The notes beneath the pieces are model-generated. The model did no database searches. It was not told the DNA's origin and worked only from the letters and a program-made list of their open reading frames with translations. A DNA stretch of 64,000 nucleotides from contig JACWDR010000001.1 in assembly GCA_014653975.1 (NCBI GenBank), forward strand, positions 90,001 to 154,000, written 5' to 3'. Shown here piece by piece: positions 9,798-18,631 of the stretch (its first letter is position 1; each line of letters opens with the position of its first letter). Both the position numbers and the translations under genes were made by a program. This DNA is from Pelagibacterales bacterium SAG-MED20. GTDB taxonomy: Bacteria > Pseudomonadota > Alphaproteobacteria > Pelagibacterales > Pelagibacteraceae.

Positions 9798-12344
9798 ATG
9801 CTTAATCCCTTAAATCTTCTCTCAAAGTTCATAAAATCAAGCAATCAAAAAGAACTTGATAGAATAGCTAAGATCGTTGAAAAAGTTAACTCTTTTGAGG
9901 GCGTGATTAAAGATTTTCAAAGTGAAGATTTTCCAAAAAAAACTCTAGAATTAAAAGAAAGACTAAAGAAAGACAAAGATATTAATAAATTGTTGCCAGA
10001 GGCCTTTGCTCTTGTCAGGGAGGCTTCTAAAAGAACAAGGAATGAAAGACATTTTGATTCCCAGATAATAGGCGGTGTTGTTCTTCATGAAGGAAAGATA
10101 GCAGAAATGAGAACTGGAGAAGGAAAAACTTTAACAATAAGTCTTGCAGCTTATTTAAATGCTTTAAGTGGTGAGGGTGTACACATTGTTACAGTCAATG
10201 ACTATTTGGCGAAAAGAGACTCCATAGAAATGGGAGAAATTTATAAATTTTTAGGTTTAACTTCTGGTTATATTAATAATGACCAGGATGACTATGAAAG
10301 AAAAAAAAATTATGATTTAGATATTACATATGCAACTAACAGTGAACTGGGATTTGACTATTTAAGAGATAATATGAAATTCTCTAACGACCAAATGGTT
10401 CAACGAGGGCACATTTTTACAATAGTTGATGAAATAGACTCATGTTTAATAGATGAGGCAAGAACTCCTCTAGTTATTTCTGGGGCTGCGGAAGATAAAA
10501 CAGATGAGTATCTTGCAATAGATAATTTAGTCAAAAAACTTAAACCTGAACACTATGAAATTGATGAAAAAGATAAAAATATATTGCTTACTAATGAAGG
10601 TATAAACAGTGTTGAAAAAATATTTTCGAATGCCGGTATTTTAAAGAACAATAACTTTTATGATCCAGAAAATTTAAGCCTTGTTCACCACGTCAATCAA
10701 TCTTTGAGAGCAAATTATCTATTTGAAAAAGGTAAAGATTATATAATTCAAGAGGGGACTTTAAAAATTATTGATGAGCTTACTGGTAGAATATTGGAGG
10801 GAAGAAGATATGGAGATGGGCTTCATCAAGCTCTAGAAGCAAAAGAACATATAGATGTGCAGGCTGAAAATCAAACACTTGCATCAATAACATATCAAAA
10901 TTATTTTAAGCTTTATAATAAAATTTCTGGTTGTACTGGAACAGCAGCAACTGAAGCAGAGGAGTTTTATGAGATATACAATTTGGCTGTTGTAATTATC
11001 CCTACAAATAAAAAAATGATTAGAAAAGATTGGAACGATCAAATCTTTAGGACTGAATCAGAAAAAAATAAAGCAATTATAGAGAAAGTTTTAAACTGTC
11101 ATAATCAAGGCCAACCAATTTTGATTTTTACCTCTAGTATTAATAAGTCAGAAATTTATTCAAAGTTGCTCGATAAAAAGAAAATAAAACATGTTGTTTT
11201 AAATGCTAAAAACCATGAAAATGAAGCTGAAATTATCGCAAATGCTGGAAAATTAAATTCAGTTATAATTACCACAAGTATATCTGGTCGTGGTGTTGAT
11301 ATTCAGCTTGGTGGAAAAAAAGGAAGTCAACCAGATGAGGAGCTTTCTATAAATAAAAATAAGATAAAATCATTAGGTGGTTTATTCGTTATTGGCACTG
11401 AAAGAATGGAGTCTAGAAGAGTAGACAATCAAGCAAGAGGCAGATCTGGTCGGCAGGGTGATGAGGGTAGTTCTATTTTTTATGTAAGTTTAGAAGACGA
11501 TTTAATGAGAATTTTTGGATCTGAGTCTATGAATAACATTCTACAAAAACTAGGACTAAAAGATGGAGAGAGTATTGATCATCCTTGGATCAACAAAGCA
11601 CTTGAGAGAGCACAGCAAAAAGTGGAAGCAAGAAATTTTGATATAAGAAAAACCTTATTAAAATTTGATAATGTTTTAAATGACCAAAGGCATGTAATTT
11701 TTTCTCAGAGAAATAATATTATAAATAGTGAAAAAGTTTTTGATTATTCTGATGAGTTTTTATCAGAAATCATTGTAAATTTGATTAATTTAAAAAATCA
11801 AAATTTATCTAAAACTAAAAATAATGAATTCAATAATCAATTAAAGATATTACTCGCTAAGAGTATTAATGATAAAGAACTTGAAAGTTTTATAGATTTA
11901 AAAGATCAAGAGCTTAAAGAAAAAATTAATTCAAAATTTATAGATGCTAGAAATGAGAGAATAAATGTTTTAAGTGAAGTTGAGGCTAAAGAAATTGAAA
12001 AAAGAATACTTTTACAATGTATTGATTTAAATTGGAAGTCTCATATACAATACCTTGAGCAACTAAGACAAGTAATAGGCCTTAGATCTTATGGACAAAG
12101 AGACCCTCTTGTAGAGTACAAAAAAGAAGCATTCACACTTTTTGAAAACTTATTAAACAAATTAAAGATCGATTTTGTTACAATATTAATTAACTCCAAA
12201 ATAGTTAGGGAAAAATCAAACGAAGAAAAAGAAATTAAATCCTCTAAAATAGACTCAAAATATATTGGGAAAAAGATGAGTCGAAATGAACCATGCTATT
12301 GCGGATCAGGTAAAAAATTTAAAAGATGTTGTGGAGCTCTATAA
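9798..12344 (+). CDS. secA: Preprotein translocase ATPase SecA
   Basis: An 848-aa motor ATPase that drives proteins through SecYEG. Walker A is seen as TGEGKTL (about residue 105), the DEAD-type box as VDEIDSCLIDEARTP (about residue 210), and helicase motif VI as QARGRSGRQGD. The preprotein-binding and helical scaffold domains follow. The C-terminus keeps the zinc-binding SEC-C tail CYCGSGKKFKRCC, which binds SecB and lipids in other bacteria. Full length; its 3' end overlaps convergent accA by 6 nt. Confidence 0.98.
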   Translation: MLNPLNLLSKFIKSSNQKELDRIAKIVEKVNSFEGVIKDFQSEDFPKKTLELKERLKKDKDINKLLPEAFALVREASKRTRNERHFDSQIIGGVVLHEGKIAEMRTGEGKTLTISLAAYLNALSGEGVHIVTVNDYLAKRDSIEMGEIYKFLGLTSGYINNDQDDYERKKNYDLDITYATNSELGFDYLRDNMKFSNDQMVQRGHIFTIVDEIDSCLIDEARTPLVISGAAEDKTDEYLAIDNLVKKLKPEHYEIDEKDKNILLTNEGINSVEKIFSNAGILKNNNFYDPENLSLVHHVNQSLRANYLFEKGKDYIIQEGTLKIIDELTGRILEGRRYGDGLHQALEAKEHIDVQAENQTLASITYQNYFKLYNKISGCTGTAATEAEEFYEIYNLAVVIIPTNKKMIRKDWNDQIFRTESEKNKAIIEKVLNCHNQGQPILIFTSSINKSEIYSKLLDKKKIKHVVLNAKNHENEAEIIANAGKLNSVIITTSISGRGVDIQLGGKKGSQPDEELSINKNKIKSLGGLFVIGTERMESRRVDNQARGRSGRQGDEGSSIFYVSLEDDLMRIFGSESMNNILQKLGLKDGESIDHPWINKALERAQQKVEARNFDIRKTLLKFDNVLNDQRHVIFSQRNNIINSEKVFDYSDEFLSEIIVNLINLKNQNLSKTKNNEFNNQLKILLAKSINDKELESFIDLKDQELKEKINSKFIDARNERINVLSEVEAKEIEKRILLQCIDLNWKSHIQYLEQLRQVIGLRSYGQRDPLVEYKKEAFTLFENLLNKLKIDFVTILINSKIVREKSNEEKEIKSSKIDSKYIGKKMSRNEPCYCGSGKKFKRCCGAL

Positions 12345-13445
12345 AAAAAACATTAAATAAATTAGAAAAAATATTACAATAAAAGAAATTCCTAAAATAA
12401 TCTTAGATTTCAAAAAACTTTCAATAAAAAGATTGATCTTATTTTTTTTCATGCTTAATGTGTCAATGTTGTCTAACTGACTTACAAAACCTTTATTTCT
12501 TCCAATTGTTAAAAATTTATTCTTTCTTTGATTTAAAATCTCTTCTCTGTTCATATTTTGAAATTCATTTAAATTATTTTTAATTGATTTTCTCACATTA
12601 TCTAAAATTAAATCCCTGTCTCTGTGGGCTCCTCCAACTGGCTCTGGAATAATTTCATCGATGACCTTTAAATTTAAAAGTTCTTTAGCTGATAGTTTCA
12701 TTGCCTTAGCTGCATCAAGAGTTTTTTTTGGATCTCTCCACAAAATCGTGGCACAGCCTTCTGGCGAGATTACAGAATAAATTGCATTTTCTAACATGAT
12801 GACTTTATTTGAAGATGCTAATGCGATCGCACCACCTGATCCACCTTCTCCAATAACAAATGCAAAAGTTGGAACTGTCAGCTCCATGCAGCATTCTATA
12901 GATTTTGCAATAGCCTCAGCTTGGCCTCTTTCCTCAGCTCCAACACCTGGATATGCTCCTGGGGTATCTATGAAAGAAATTATTGGGATATTAAATTTGT
13001 TTGCTAATCTCATTAATCTTATTGTCTTCCTATAACCTTCAGGCCTCATCATTCCAAAATTTCTCTCTATTCTACTCTCAAGAGTGTCTCCCTTTTCTTG
13101 ACCAATAACTAAAACTGACTGTTCATCAAATTTTGCAAATCCTGCTAAAACAGATCTATCTTCACCATAAAATCTATCACCAGATAATAAGATAAAATTT
13201 TCAAATAAATTATCAATAAAAAATTTTGCTTTAGGTCTATTCTCATGTCTTGCAACTAAAGTTGTTTGCCAAGGATCTAAGTTGGAATAAATACTTTGTA
13301 ATTTTTTATCTATCTCTTGTTGAGTTTCTGATATTTTTTTTGTATCAACCTCGGAAAGTCCATCTTGATTATATGGGTCTTTAAGTTTTTCAATTTCGTT
13401 TTCTAAATTCTTGATGTCAGTTTCAAAATTTAAATAATTTTTCAT
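12339..13445 (-). CDS. accA: Acetyl-CoA carboxylase carboxyltransferase subunit alpha, with C-terminal membrane tail
   Basis: A 368-aa AccA, the alpha half of the carboxyltransferase that makes malonyl-CoA with AccD (encoded near 36 kb). Family motifs include PEGYRKTIRLM, FIDTPGAYPGVGAEERGQ, GEGGSGGA and SVISPEGCA. The usual protein ends near residue 317 (RKNKFLTIGR here). This one continues about 50 residues, and the last 22 or so are a strongly hydrophobic segment (IILGISFIVIFFLIYLMFFL). That would tether a normally soluble enzyme to the membrane (inference). Transcribed convergently with secA. Confidence 0.95.
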   Translation of the reverse strand: MKNYLNFETDIKNLENEIEKLKDPYNQDGLSEVDTKKISETQQEIDKKLQSIYSNLDPWQTTLVARHENRPKAKFFIDNLFENFILLSGDRFYGEDRSVLAGFAKFDEQSVLVIGQEKGDTLESRIERNFGMMRPEGYRKTIRLMRLANKFNIPIISFIDTPGAYPGVGAEERGQAEAIAKSIECCMELTVPTFAFVIGEGGSGGAIALASSNKVIMLENAIYSVISPEGCATILWRDPKKTLDAAKAMKLSAKELLNLKVIDEIIPEPVGGAHRDRDLILDNVRKSIKNNLNEFQNMNREEILNQRKNKFLTIGRNKGFVSQLDNIDTLSMKKNKINLFIESFLKSKIILGISFIVIFFLIYLMFFL

Positions 13446-13509
13446 TTTTATAATTTAATTATTAATTAATTATCAAAAAAGGCAATAAAATGTTTTAAAT
13501 AATTAACAA

Positions 13510-13540
13510 TTGACTTAATCATATTAACAAGTAGTCTAAT
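13510..13540 (+). promoter_or_regulatory. candidate promoter of the glycine riboswitch-glcB transcript
   Basis: TTGACT (13510-13515) matches the -35 consensus well. The -10 is less clear: TAGTCT gives a 16-bp spacer and TCTAAT a 19-bp spacer. Either would start transcription at about 13545, right at the first conserved base of the riboswitch, which is what supports the call. Confidence 0.45.
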
Positions 13541-13544
13541 GATA

Positions 13545-13692
13545 TCGGGAGAGACTAAGTTTATTAGCGCCGAAGGAGCAACCACCCCGGAAACTCTCAG
13601 GTAAAAAGGACCGATAACAAACATGACACTCTGGAAAGAGATTTATTCTCGCCGAAGGAGCAAAAACTCTCAGGCAAACATACAGATGGGGT
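13545..13692 (+). promoter_or_regulatory. Tandem glycine riboswitch controlling malate synthase
   Basis: Two copies of the glycine aptamer core are present. GCCGAAGGAGCAA lies near 13569 and 13651, each followed by an AAACTCTCAGG-type segment (near 13591 and 13665). Each is preceded by a GAGAG-type arm, and a short linker joins the two. The P1 arms TCTG (near 13631) and CAGA (near 13684) close the second aptamer, leaving GGGG just before the glcB start. The switch could therefore control exposure of the ribosome-binding site. Glycine riboswitches on malate synthase have been reported in SAR11, where glycine raises expression; that detail is literature, not visible here. Confidence 0.93.
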
Positions 13693-13704
13693 AAATTGGG
13701 TGCT

Positions 13705-15882
13705 ATGAAAAATCAATACACAAAAATACATAATTTATCAGTTTCTAATAAATTGCTTAACTTTGTTAATGAAGAATTACTTAAAGATACAAATATTTCT
13801 TCAGAAAAATTTTGGGAAGGTTTTGACAAAACCGTTCATGAATTAGCTCCAAAAAATAAAAATTTGTTAAGAGTAAGAGAAGAATTACAACAAAAAATAG
13901 ATAATTGGCATATAGCAAACAAGGGTAATGAAATTAATCTAGAAGAATATAAAAAATTTCTAAAAGAAATTGGCTATCTTAAAGAAGAGGGTCCTGATTT
14001 TAAAATTAAAACAAGCAATGTTGATGTGGAAATAACTAATATTGCTGGACCACAATTGGTAGTTCCTATCATGAATGAAAGGTATGCCCTTAATGCTGCT
14101 AATGCAAGATGGATGAGTTTATATGATAGTTTATACGGTACAGATGTAATTGAACAATCTGAAGATAGTACTTCGCAGAGGTATGACCCTTTGAGAGGTG
14201 AAATGGTTATAAAATATGGAAGAGACTTTTTAGAAAAGTATTTTCCTTTAGAGGGATTAAAATGGCACAACATTACAGGATTTAAAATTAATGATGGTAC
14301 TCTAATTGTATTAAATGATGATCTCGAAGCAACTTTAAAAAAGAGAGATAAATTTATTGGTCATAGAGGCAAAGTTAATGCTCCATCTGCAATTATTTTA
14401 AAAAATAATAATCTTCACATAGAAATAATCATAGATTCAAATGCTTTTAGTGCACAACAAGACTCTGCTAAAATTAGTGATATCATTGTTGAAGCAGCAA
14501 TTTCGACAATTTGTGATAATGAAGATAGTGTTGCAGCTGTTGATGCTGATGACAAAGTTATCTGTTATCGTAATTGGCTTGGCTTAATGAAGGGTAATTT
14601 AAGATCAACATTTGAAAAAAATGGTAAGACTTATGAACGTAAGTTAAATCCTGATAGAAGCTATATTTCTAAAGACGGAAAGGGATTAAAATTACATGGA
14701 AGAAGTTTGCTGCTTGTGAGAAATGTTGGGCACCTTATGACTAATCCTGCTATTACTTTACAAGATGGATCTGAAATACCAGAGGGGATTATGGATGCTT
14801 TTATGACTTCAGCAGCATGCCTCCATGATATAAAAAAAAAGAGTAATTCTAGAAGTGGTTCTATTTATATTGTTAAACCAAAAATGCATGGTCCTGATGA
14901 AACTTCATTTACAGATTTAATTTTTACTAGAGTTGAAGAAGTTCTGGGATTGGAAAAATATACATGTAAAATTGGCATAATGGATGAAGAGAGAAGAACT
15001 TCTTCGAACTTAAAAGAGTGTATTAGAACACTTCAAAATCGAGTATTTTTTATCAATACAGGCTTTTTAGATAGAACTGGTGATGAAATGCACACTTCAA
15101 TGGAAGCTGGCCCTATGATTAAAAAAGGAGATATGAAATCATCTAAATGGATTGGTGCCTATGAAAATAATAACGTAGACGTGGGTCTTCAATGTGGTCT
15201 TTCAGGTAAGGCTCAAATTGGTAAGGGAATGTGGGCTATGCCTGACAAAATGAAAGATATGATGGAGCAAAAAACGGACCATCTTAAAGCTGGTGCAAAT
15301 TGTGCTTGGGTACCTTCACCTACCGCAGCAGCACTTCACGCTCTCCACTATCATGAAATAAATATTTTTGAAAAACAAAAAGAATTAGAAAATAGGGAGC
15401 CAGCAAAACTTGATGATCTTTTAACCATACCAATTGCTGATAGGCCTAATTGGTCAATTGAAGAGATAAATTCAGAAATTTCTAATTCTGCACAAACACT
15501 TTTGGGATATGTTGTCAGATGGATAGATCAAGGTGTGGGATGTTCAAAAGTACCTGATATTAATAATATTGGCTTAATGGAGGATAGGGCTACCTTAAGA
15601 ATTTCATCTCAACATATAGCTAATTGGATACATCATGGAATTTGTTCAAGTAAACAAGTTTTAGAAATTATGAAAAAAATGGCTAAAGTTGTTGATGATC
15701 AGAATAAAAATGATGATGCTAACAATCGATCGGGTAAATCAGGATATGAGGCAATGTCACCAGATTTTGAAAAATCAGTAGCTTTCAAAGCAGCTTGTGA
15801 TTTAGTGTTTCATGGTAGATCTCAACCTTCTGGCTATACAGAACCACTACTTCATTTAAATAGATTGATTAAAAAAAATTAA
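13705..15882 (+). CDS. glcB: Malate synthase G
   Basis: A 725-aa enzyme condensing glyoxylate with acetyl-CoA to malate. I chose ATG 13705 (MKNQYTKI) over the track's TTG at 13696 because it fits the family N-terminus, but both are possible. Malate synthase G features are present: a TIM barrel with GPDETSF and MDEERRTS, the NTGFLDRTGDE segment with a catalytic Asp, and the C-terminal NRSGKSGYEAM region. It is monocistronic behind a tandem glycine riboswitch, which links glyoxylate use to glycine supply. The 3' end overlaps convergent recR by 4 nt. Confidence 0.97.
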   Translation: MKNQYTKIHNLSVSNKLLNFVNEELLKDTNISSEKFWEGFDKTVHELAPKNKNLLRVREELQQKIDNWHIANKGNEINLEEYKKFLKEIGYLKEEGPDFKIKTSNVDVEITNIAGPQLVVPIMNERYALNAANARWMSLYDSLYGTDVIEQSEDSTSQRYDPLRGEMVIKYGRDFLEKYFPLEGLKWHNITGFKINDGTLIVLNDDLEATLKKRDKFIGHRGKVNAPSAIILKNNNLHIEIIIDSNAFSAQQDSAKISDIIVEAAISTICDNEDSVAAVDADDKVICYRNWLGLMKGNLRSTFEKNGKTYERKLNPDRSYISKDGKGLKLHGRSLLLVRNVGHLMTNPAITLQDGSEIPEGIMDAFMTSAACLHDIKKKSNSRSGSIYIVKPKMHGPDETSFTDLIFTRVEEVLGLEKYTCKIGIMDEERRTSSNLKECIRTLQNRVFFINTGFLDRTGDEMHTSMEAGPMIKKGDMKSSKWIGAYENNNVDVGLQCGLSGKAQIGKGMWAMPDKMKDMMEQKTDHLKAGANCAWVPSPTAAALHALHYHEINIFEKQKELENREPAKLDDLLTIPIADRPNWSIEEINSEISNSAQTLLGYVVRWIDQGVGCSKVPDINNIGLMEDRATLRISSQHIANWIHHGICSSKQVLEIMKKMAKVVDDQNKNDDANNRSGKSGYEAMSPDFEKSVAFKAACDLVFHGRSQPSGYTEPLLHLNRLIKKN

Positions 15883-16490
15883 TCTGAGTTAGTTTTAATT
15901 CCAGCTCTATTTTTAAAAGCTGAATATAAAGTTCCATCGTCTAAACTTTCTATTTCACCACCTACAGGTAGTCCTTGTGCAAGTTTTGTGACCTTTACAT
16001 TTGTTTTTTTAAGACTATCTTGTAAATAATAAGCTGTTGTTTGACCTTCTACTGTTGCGCTAGTAGCAATTATAACTTCTTCAATGTTTTCTCTAGATAC
16101 CCTTTCGACTAAAGAATTAATTAAAAGGTCTTCTTTTCTTTGACCTGGCGAAGAGATTGTACCACCAAGAATATGAAAATATCCCTTATAAATATTTGAA
16201 TTTTCAATCGACCATTGATCAGCAATATCTTCAACAACACAAATTTTATTATATATTACATTTTTGTTCTCACAATTATTACATCCTAATGAATTTGATT
16301 TTAATGCACCGCATGATTGACACCTCACAACATTTTTATAAACCTGCGCTAAAGTGTTTGCCATTGGTCTTACTAACTCATCTCTATTATTAATAAGCTT
16401 CAAAACAATTCTTTTTGCAGATTTAGGGCCAAGACCTGGCAATTTTGCAATTAATTTAATTAGTTCCTCTATTTCATTAATACTTTGCAT
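15879..16490 (-). CDS. recR: Recombination protein RecR
   Basis: A 203-aa RecFOR-pathway protein that helps load RecA at gaps. It has the N-terminal helix-hairpin-helix (LPGLGPKSAKRIV), a four-cysteine zinc finger (CQSCGA ... CNNCE) near residues 57-72, and a Toprim domain starting at VVEDIAD. A GGEIE segment lies in the C-terminal part. Length is standard (about 200 aa). It ends the ffs-dnaX-ybaB-recR group, whose order is conserved across many bacteria. Confidence 0.97.
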   Translation of the reverse strand: MQSINEIEELIKLIAKLPGLGPKSAKRIVLKLINNRDELVRPMANTLAQVYKNVVRCQSCGALKSNSLGCNNCENKNVIYNKICVVEDIADQWSIENSNIYKGYFHILGGTISSPGQRKEDLLINSLVERVSRENIEEVIIATSATVEGQTTAYYLQDSLKKTNVKVTKLAQGLPVGGEIESLDDGTLYSAFKNRAGIKTNSD

Positions 16491-16494
16491 CTAT

Positions 16495-16812
16495 CTAAAG
16501 TGGCCATTTAAAACCAGGAATACCAAATTCACTTGTAGATTTTGAAATCTCCTCTGAAGTTTTGGCCTTCAGCTCAGACTTTGCATTATTGTGAGCTGCT
16601 AAAATTAAATCCTCTATTACAACTTTCTCCTCTTTCATAACTTCATCTGATAAATTTACTTTCAACATTTCACTTTCTCCATTTAATGTTACCTTTACTA
16701 AATTTGAGCCTGATGTTCCTTCAGCTTTGATATTTTTTATTTTTTCCTGACTCTCTTTCATTTTGGTCTCTAATTCTTTAGCTTTATCAAGTATTTTTGT
16801 GAAATCAGTCAT
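16495..16812 (-). CDS. YbaB/EbfC family nucleoid-associated protein
   Basis: A 105-aa small DNA-binding protein of the YbaB/EbfC family. It has an N-terminal helix (KILDKAKELETKMKESQEKI) and a beta-strand core (VKVTLNGESEMLKVNLS). A helical segment with DLILAAHNNA completes the fold. Such proteins are dimers that bind and shape DNA. It lies between dnaX (8-nt overlap) and recR (4-nt gap), the standard dnaX-ybaB-recR arrangement. Confidence 0.95.
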   Translation of the reverse strand: MTDFTKILDKAKELETKMKESQEKIKNIKAEGTSGSNLVKVTLNGESEMLKVNLSDEVMKEEKVVIEDLILAAHNNAKSELKAKTSEEISKSTSEFGIPGFKWPL

Positions 16813-18487
16813 TTTTATTATCTTTTAATTTTACATCTATTAGTTCTGCATCAGGAAACTTCAATAGAATATCTTGATAAGTCGATGAATTTTTAAAATT
16901 TTCAATCAACTCCTTATTTAAATTTATTTCTTTTTCTTTCATTGAAGGTTGCCCTTTTGTTTTACTAAGTGTGATTATCCATCTATTATTTGTCCAATCA
17001 TAAAGTTTTGAAGACAAATCTTTAATAAAGTCTTTATCTAAACTTTCATTAAAAGAAATTTCTATTCTTTGATTTTCAAAACTTACTAGATTAACATTTT
17101 TTTCTAATTCATATTTTAACTTTATCTCTTTTTTTAAAGAACAAATTTCTATTAAATCATTAAAGGAATTAATAAGAATTGTTTCTGTTTTAATTTCTTT
17201 ATTTTCTTTTAATTTTAAATCTTTTTCTTGAACAATATTCTTTATCTGACCAACTGTTTCAGCTTTATCCTTTATTTCAAATAAATCATTATTTTCTATT
17301 TTTTGTGATGAGCTTGTATGACTGACCTCTTTATTGTTAGTCAATTCGAGGCTTTCGTAATGAACATTCGAGGAGTCATCAATGCTTTTTAGGTGTATTA
17401 ATCTAATTAAAAACATTTCTATTGATAAATTTTGATTAGACACAATATCAAGTTCCTCTAATGTCTTAATGGTAAACTGCCAAAATAAAATTAAAGATTT
17501 GTTATTTATATTTTCTGAAATTTTTTTAATTTGATTAAATTCTTCATCATTTAATGAAAAATTTGTCCCATCGATATTTAGTGACTCTATATTTTTGAAA
17601 TAATATAGAAGCTCTAAAAAGTCATTTATGAAAACTTTAGGTTCAATTCCTTGGTTATAAATTTCTCTATAAATATTTAAAACTTCTTTTTCTTTTCCTT
17701 CAAATATAAGCTGAAATAAATTAATTAGTTGTGATTTATCAAAATAACCAAATATTTTTTGAGCAGAGATTAAGTCTAATTCTCTATCTTTTTCTAAAGT
17801 AAGTAAAGCGCGGTCTAACAAAGATAAAGCATCCCTAACTGATCCTTCTGAAATTTTAACGATCAATTTAAGAGCGTCCTCTGACACATTTCCACTTTCC
17901 ATATCCTTTATCTTTTTTAAAAAATTAAATAATTCTAAAGATTTAATTCTAGATAAATCGAATCTTTGACATCGCGAAACTACTGTAATCGGAATTTTTT
18001 TAATTTCAGTAGTTGCAAAAATAAACTTTAAATATTCAGGAGGCTCTTCTAAAGTTTTTAATAATGCATTAAATGCTTGTTTGCTTAGCATATGAACTTC
18101 ATCAATAATAAATATTTTGAATTTAGCAGATGTTGGTCCATATCTAGAAAATTCAATTAGATCTCTCACATCATCAACTCCGGTCTTGCTTGCTGCATCC
18201 ATTTCTAAAACATCTATATGATTTGAGTCTGAAATAGCTTTACAATTTTCACATAATTCTTCTTTGCACAGATTATCGATGCCATTAGAGCAGTTTAAAG
18301 ATTTGGCTACAATTCTGGCAGTAGTAGTTTTTCCAATTCCTCTAATTCCAGTAAAAAGATAGGCATTAGGTACTTTATTTGCTTTAATTGAATTTGAGAT
18401 CGTTTCAGCCACAACATCTTGACCTATAAGATCATCAAATGTTTGGGGCCTATATTTTAAAGCTAAAACTTTTGTATTTTTATTCAT
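16805..18487 (-). CDS. dnaX: DNA polymerase III subunit gamma/tau
   Basis: A 560-aa clamp-loader ATPase. It has P-loop GIRGIGKTTTAR (about residue 47), a zinc module with cysteines in CSNG...CKEELCENC, and the DEVHMLSKQAFNALLKTLEEPP box. Sensor motif TTEIKKIP also lies in the AAA+ domain. The C-terminal third is low-complexity, lysine/glutamate-rich and typical of a tau tail. I found no obvious A AAA AAG-type frameshift site separating gamma from tau. The ATG lies only 8 nt past the 3' stem of the SRP RNA, so it has no room for a normal Shine-Dalgarno site. Confidence 0.97.
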   Translation of the reverse strand: MNKNTKVLALKYRPQTFDDLIGQDVVAETISNSIKANKVPNAYLFTGIRGIGKTTTARIVAKSLNCSNGIDNLCKEELCENCKAISDSNHIDVLEMDAASKTGVDDVRDLIEFSRYGPTSAKFKIFIIDEVHMLSKQAFNALLKTLEEPPEYLKFIFATTEIKKIPITVVSRCQRFDLSRIKSLELFNFLKKIKDMESGNVSEDALKLIVKISEGSVRDALSLLDRALLTLEKDRELDLISAQKIFGYFDKSQLINLFQLIFEGKEKEVLNIYREIYNQGIEPKVFINDFLELLYYFKNIESLNIDGTNFSLNDEEFNQIKKISENINNKSLILFWQFTIKTLEELDIVSNQNLSIEMFLIRLIHLKSIDDSSNVHYESLELTNNKEVSHTSSSQKIENNDLFEIKDKAETVGQIKNIVQEKDLKLKENKEIKTETILINSFNDLIEICSLKKEIKLKYELEKNVNLVSFENQRIEISFNESLDKDFIKDLSSKLYDWTNNRWIITLSKTKGQPSMKEKEINLNKELIENFKNSSTYQDILLKFPDAELIDVKLKDNKND

Positions 18488-18493
18488 TTTTAA

Positions 18494-18580
18494 AAGGAGA
18501 CTAGAACCTGAAAAACTGTCTCTACGACTGCTTCCGTTAAGATCTGGTCGGGTTCAAGCAGCTTTCACCTCTAGCCTCCA
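18494..18580 (-). ncRNA. ffs: Bacterial small signal recognition particle RNA (4.5S)
   Basis: Transcribed from the minus strand, the RNA has 9-bp closing arms GGAGGCUAG and CUAGUCUCC. Inside, CGAC/GUCG flank the conserved SRP core CAGAUC...GGAAGCAG, which binds Ffh. The apical loop reads UCU-UAAC-GGA, a UMAC-type tetraloop in place of the usual GGAA. A TATAAT box lies just upstream, and position directly before dnaX is typical for ffs. The 3' stem is followed by UUUUAAAA and the dnaX start codon. Confidence 0.87.
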
Positions 18581-18587
18581 GGAAACT

Positions 18588-18617
18588 ATTATAACAGTAA
18601 TATTTTCCAATCCACAA
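18588..18617 (-). promoter_or_regulatory. Promoter of ffs (SRP RNA)
   Basis: On the minus strand a perfect TATAAT (18593-18588) lies about 8 nt before the predicted 5' end of the SRP RNA. A weak -35 (TTGTGG, 18617-18612) sits 18 bp upstream. The -10 match and its position relative to the RNA make this one of the more convincing promoters in the window. It may also drive dnaX-ybaB-recR by read-through. Confidence 0.7.
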
Positions 18618-18631
18618 GAAAAGTTTAGTAT

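Noticed and set aside
17100-17350. Possible dnaX programmed frameshift site in the A+T-rich tau region
   Set aside because: No A AAA AAG-type heptamer with a following hairpin was seen, and chance A-runs are very common here.
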